A DNA stretch of 35,838 nt from a bacterium (GTDB taxonomy: Bacteria; Planctomycetota; B15-G4), in assembly GCA_030428785.1 (NCBI GenBank), contig JAUIEF010000034.1, forward strand, positions 1 through 35,838, read 5' to 3'. Positions 33,374 through 35,838 of this stretch are shown here, in pieces. The notes under the pieces were generated by a model, which was not told the DNA's origin, ran no database searches, and worked only from the letters and a program-made list of their open reading frames with translations. The position numbers and the translations under genes are program-made. Numbering within the stretch: the stretch's first letter is position 1; the number at the start of each line of letters is the position of its first letter.

Positions 33374-33402
33374 GGCGGCGGCTCGTCCCGGACGCCGCCG
33401 CC
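33374..33402 (+). terminator. GC-rich hairpin after the sulfotransferase-like gene
   Basis: GGCGGCGGC (33374-33382) and GCCGCCGCC (33394-33402) form a nine-pair stem with an 11-base loop, 12 bases after the stop. There is no T-run, so it may be a processing or partial termination signal. The rest of the 170-base gap before the next gene shows nothing clear. Confidence 0.35.
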
Positions 33403-33531
33403 CGCCGCGCTTCCGACACCTCCGCCTCCGACCCGACTGCTACCGTCGGCGGCGGATTCGTCGGAACCGGGACGGGACCGGGCTCGTCCCCCGCGGCACG
33501 TCCGTTCCGCCCACCCCGCCGGGAACCCGTC

Positions 33532-35367
33532 ATGACCGACCCGAAGCTGCTCGCGCTGCTGCTCCTCGCCGTCTGGACCGCGCCGCTCTCCGCCCAGGAA
33601 CAGGAACAGGACGAGGTCCCGGCCCCGCCGGACGTCCCGGCGGCCGCCGAGCGGGACGCGGAGTCGCCGCCCGGGCCGGACGCCGACGAGGACGAGGACA
33701 CGGGGGACGCCGAGGCCGACGAGGAGCCGCGCCTCGACTGGTTCGGCGGCGCGAGCTGGTTCGACGGGGGCACCGACTGGGGCCGCTCGTGGGGCAGCCT
33801 CGACATCGGACCGGGCGGCCACGGCCTGAGCCTCGGCAACAGCAAGCGCTGGACGGGGCTGCGCCTCAACCTGCGCGACTGGGACGTCGAGCGCGTCCGC
33901 GGCGTGAACATCACGCTCGGCCCGCCCGGCATGAACCCCGACGCGGAGATGGAGGGCGTGTCGCTCGGCCTCGTCGCGCCCATGTCCGACGACATGCGCG
34001 GCGTCGCGCTGGGCGGGCTCGGCGTCGTGACGCAGGGCGACGCGCAGGGCGTGCAGGCGGCGCTCGGCGGCGTGTGGACCGACGGCGCGTCGCAGGGCGT
34101 GCAGCTCGGCGGCCTCGTGGTCGTGGGCGACGGCTCGACGCAGGGCATCACGCTCGCGGGGCTCGGCGTGTACGCCGACCGCGGCATGACCGGCCTCATG
34201 GGCAGCGGCTTCGTCGTCGTGTCGGGCGACGAGCTGCACGGCGTGGGCATCGCGGGGCTCGGGCTGTTCTCGGAGGGCGGCTCCGCGGGCCTCACGGCGG
34301 CGGGCCTCGCGAACGTCTCCGACCGCTACCAGGACGGCGTCGCGCTCGGCGGCCTCGCGACCGTCTCCGACGGCCGGCAGGACGGGCTCATGCTGAGCGG
34401 CCTCGCGAACGTCGCCGAGGACCGGCAGATCGGCGTCCACGTCGCCGGGCTCGCGAACGTCTCCGACCGCTGGATGACCGGCGCGCAGCTCGCGGGCGTC
34501 GCCACCGTCTCGGACGGCCCCATGACCGGCCTCCAGGCGGGCGGCATCGCCACCGTCGCGGAGGGACCGCTCACGGGCATCCAGTTCGGGGGCGCGGCCG
34601 TCGTCTCCGACAGCACGATGACCGGCCTCCAGATGGCCGGCCTCGCCACCGTCGCCGACGGCCGCATGGAGAGCCTCGGCATGAGCGGCCTCGCGACGGT
34701 CGCGGGCGGCCGCATGGACGGCCTGCACCTGAGCGGCGTCGCCACCGTCGCCGAGGGACCGATGACCGGCGTGCACGCGGCGGGCGTCGCGACGGTCGCC
34801 GAGGGCGACGTCACCGGGATCACGCTCGGCGGGCTCGCGACGATCGCCGAGGGCGACGCCACGGGCCTCAACGCGTCGCTCGGCGCGACCTGGGCGTCGC
34901 GACGCATGACGGGCATCAACCTCGGCGGGCTCGCGACCGTGGGCGGGACCTCGCTGCGCGGCGTGAACGTCGGCGGCTTCGCCGTGGCGAGCCTGGGCGA
35001 GGTGGGCGGCCTCAACGTCGCGGGCCTGCTCGTCGACGCGGGCTCGGCGCAGGCGCACCGCTACATCGAGGCGTCCGTGCGTCCGACGGGTCCGTCGAAG
35101 GTGTGGGGCCTCACGGTCGCGGGCGTCGGCGTGCAGGCGGACCGCTTCGCCGGCGTCACCGCGGGCGGGATCCTCACGCGCTGCCGCACGAGCGAGGGCG
35201 TCACGCTGGGCGCGGTCAACCTCGCGAGCGAGCGCTGCACGGGGCTGAGCGTCGGGCTGTTCAACGACGCGGCGGACCTCGACGGCGTGCAGGTCGGCCT
35301 GCTCAACCACGTCGCGAGCAACCCGCCCTGGGCGCGCTGGCTGCCGCTGGTGAACGTCCGGCTGTGA
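33532..35367 (+). CDS. Exported 16-residue-repeat surface protein, LA_2272-like
   Basis: A 611-residue protein starting at ATG 33532. A signal peptide (LLALLLLAVWTAPLSAQ) is followed by an acidic, Asp/Glu/Pro-rich linker (about 22-65). From about residue 135 to 500 it is an array of 16-residue units of the type MTGLQMAGLATVADGR. The even Gly/Ala/Val spacing suggests a beta-solenoid. The end, LSVGLFNDAADLDGVQVGLLNHVASN followed by WLPLVNVRL, resembles the closing segment of the LA_2272/LA_2273 family of surface repeat proteins described in Leptospira. It is probably exposed at the surface or in the outer membrane. Function is unknown; adhesion or structural roles are possible. It is convergent with the last gene, 27 bases apart. 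Confidence 0.75.
   Translation: MTDPKLLALLLLAVWTAPLSAQEQEQDEVPAPPDVPAAAERDAESPPGPDADEDEDTGDAEADEEPRLDWFGGASWFDGGTDWGRSWGSLDIGPGGHGLSLGNSKRWTGLRLNLRDWDVERVRGVNITLGPPGMNPDAEMEGVSLGLVAPMSDDMRGVALGGLGVVTQGDAQGVQAALGGVWTDGASQGVQLGGLVVVGDGSTQGITLAGLGVYADRGMTGLMGSGFVVVSGDELHGVGIAGLGLFSEGGSAGLTAAGLANVSDRYQDGVALGGLATVSDGRQDGLMLSGLANVAEDRQIGVHVAGLANVSDRWMTGAQLAGVATVSDGPMTGLQAGGIATVAEGPLTGIQFGGAAVVSDSTMTGLQMAGLATVADGRMESLGMSGLATVAGGRMDGLHLSGVATVAEGPMTGVHAAGVATVAEGDVTGITLGGLATIAEGDATGLNASLGATWASRRMTGINLGGLATVGGTSLRGVNVGGFAVASLGEVGGLNVAGLLVDAGSAQAHRYIEASVRPTGPSKVWGLTVAGVGVQADRFAGVTAGGILTRCRTSEGVTLGAVNLASERCTGLSVGLFNDAADLDGVQVGLLNHVASNPPWARWLPLVNVRL
34170..34860 (+). repeat. Tandem 48-base repeats in the solenoid protein gene
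   Basis: Successive 16-codon units repeat GGCCTCGCCACCGTCGCCGA-like DNA. The units from about 34450 to 34860 are the most uniform in amino acid sequence. Degeneracy between copies is mostly at third positions, so the selection is on protein. Confidence 0.7.
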
Positions 35368-35394
35368 GCTGACACGGAACGCCTCGCCGTCGGA

Positions 35395-35838
35395 TCAGCG
35401 CTTACGTCGCTTGGGCAGTCTCCAGACCTCCTTGCAGTGCTTGCTGATCAGCCGCAGGGTCTGACTGAACTCCAGGTCGGAGTAGGAGGGCTGTGCGATC
35501 CCGGTCTGGATCCGCTGCGTGATCGACTTGGGTAGCTGCCCCGAGTACACGAGAATGGCATTGGCCGTGATCTCCGTGAGACCCGGCTCACGGAGGAACT
35601 GAGCGGTGGCCACTCCGTACTCGAACGGCATCCACGGTGAGACACTGAACTCGCGAGCACCGTCTCGAGCCTCGTGGTGCCAGAGGCCGATGAAGAAGTC
35701 GCAGCTCACGATGAGATCCGTCGCCTGACGGGTCACGTCGCGGAAGTCGGGGTTCTGGTAGTCCTCGACCTTGCAGTCGAACCTGTCCAACCGCTCCTTG
35801 ATCTTGAGGGCGTGGGCGCTCGCGATGGAAGGATAGGA
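35395..35838 (-). CDS. Partial gene, TIR/nucleotide-binding-like accessory protein (N-terminus beyond the window)
   Basis: The frame is open through the right edge, so only the last 147 residues are present. No start is visible; a TTG at 35790 is an internal candidate only. The core reads DLIVSCDFFIGLW, then SPWMPFEYGVA, and AILVYSG, a pattern of strand-helix units like TIR-type or nucleotide-binding proteins that occur in bacterial defence loci. The C-terminus is very basic (RLPKRRKR). Codon use differs sharply from the neighbours, with many A/T-ended codons (GCT, GGT, CGA, AGT, TCA, CTA, ATT, AGA), so horizontal acquisition is likely. The family assignment is tentative and rests on general resemblance. 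Confidence 0.55.
   Translation of the reverse strand, partial: SYPSIASAHALKIKERLDRFDCKVEDYQNPDFRDVTRQATDLIVSCDFFIGLWHHEARDGAREFSVSPWMPFEYGVATAQFLREPGLTEITANAILVYSGQLPKSITQRIQTGIAQPSYSDLEFSQTLRLISKHCKEVWRLPKRRKR

Overview
The window is 35.8 kb of very GC-rich DNA with dense coding, strong G/C bias at third codon positions and many short or overlapping gene junctions. A signal-peptide-dependent export system, an outer-membrane barrel ending in Phe and a lipoprotein point to a diderm bacterium. A DUF1570/DUF1080-type fusion, FG-GAP repeat proteins and a recurrent PFLGG C-terminal domain suggest a Planctomycetota-like lineage. That placement is inference; no rRNA or tRNA gene is present to test it.

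Layout. Bases 1-2.9 kb: the 3' end of a probable hybrid sensor kinase (receiver domain), a small HExxH metallopeptidase-like protein, a DinB-family protein and a PfkB/adenosine kinase. Bases 2.9-4.4 kb: an exported amidase_3-like protein with a degenerate active site. Bases 4.45-9.66 kb: a beta-oxidation operon (FadN-type hydratase/dehydrogenase, FadA thiolase, DECR-type 2,4-dienoyl-CoA reductase) followed by a lipoprotein glutathione peroxidase. Bases 9.66-10.35 kb: a gene-free stretch with strong palindromes.

Bases 10.35-19.88 kb hold the most striking locus. It is a tightly packed four-gene operon: a membrane flavoprotein with two ferredoxin-like clusters and a predicted diheme cytochrome b, a 26-heme c-type cytochrome, an outer-membrane beta-barrel, and a 37-heme lipoprotein cytochrome built from about ten 71-residue triheme repeats. 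Together these look like a complete trans-envelope electron conduit, analogous in layout to porin-cytochrome complexes but with different parts. I infer extracellular electron exchange; direction and partner cannot be read from sequence.

Bases 19.9-24.05 kb: a DUF4743/Nudix hydrolase, RraA, a SpoU-type RNA methyltransferase with a basic disordered insert, and an FG-GAP protein that carries the same C-terminal domain as the amidase. Bases 24.06-31.8 kb are one minus-strand run: an unknown exported protein, an RluA-type pseudouridine synthase, a TPR/HExxH/DUF1080 protein, an RCK (TrkA-type) protein and GltX. Bases 31.9-35.4 kb: a radical SAM protein, a sulfotransferase-like protein and a 16-residue-repeat surface protein resembling the LA_2272 family. 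The last 440 bases hold part of a minus-strand gene with markedly different codon use and a TIR/nucleotide-binding-like look, probably an acquired accessory gene.
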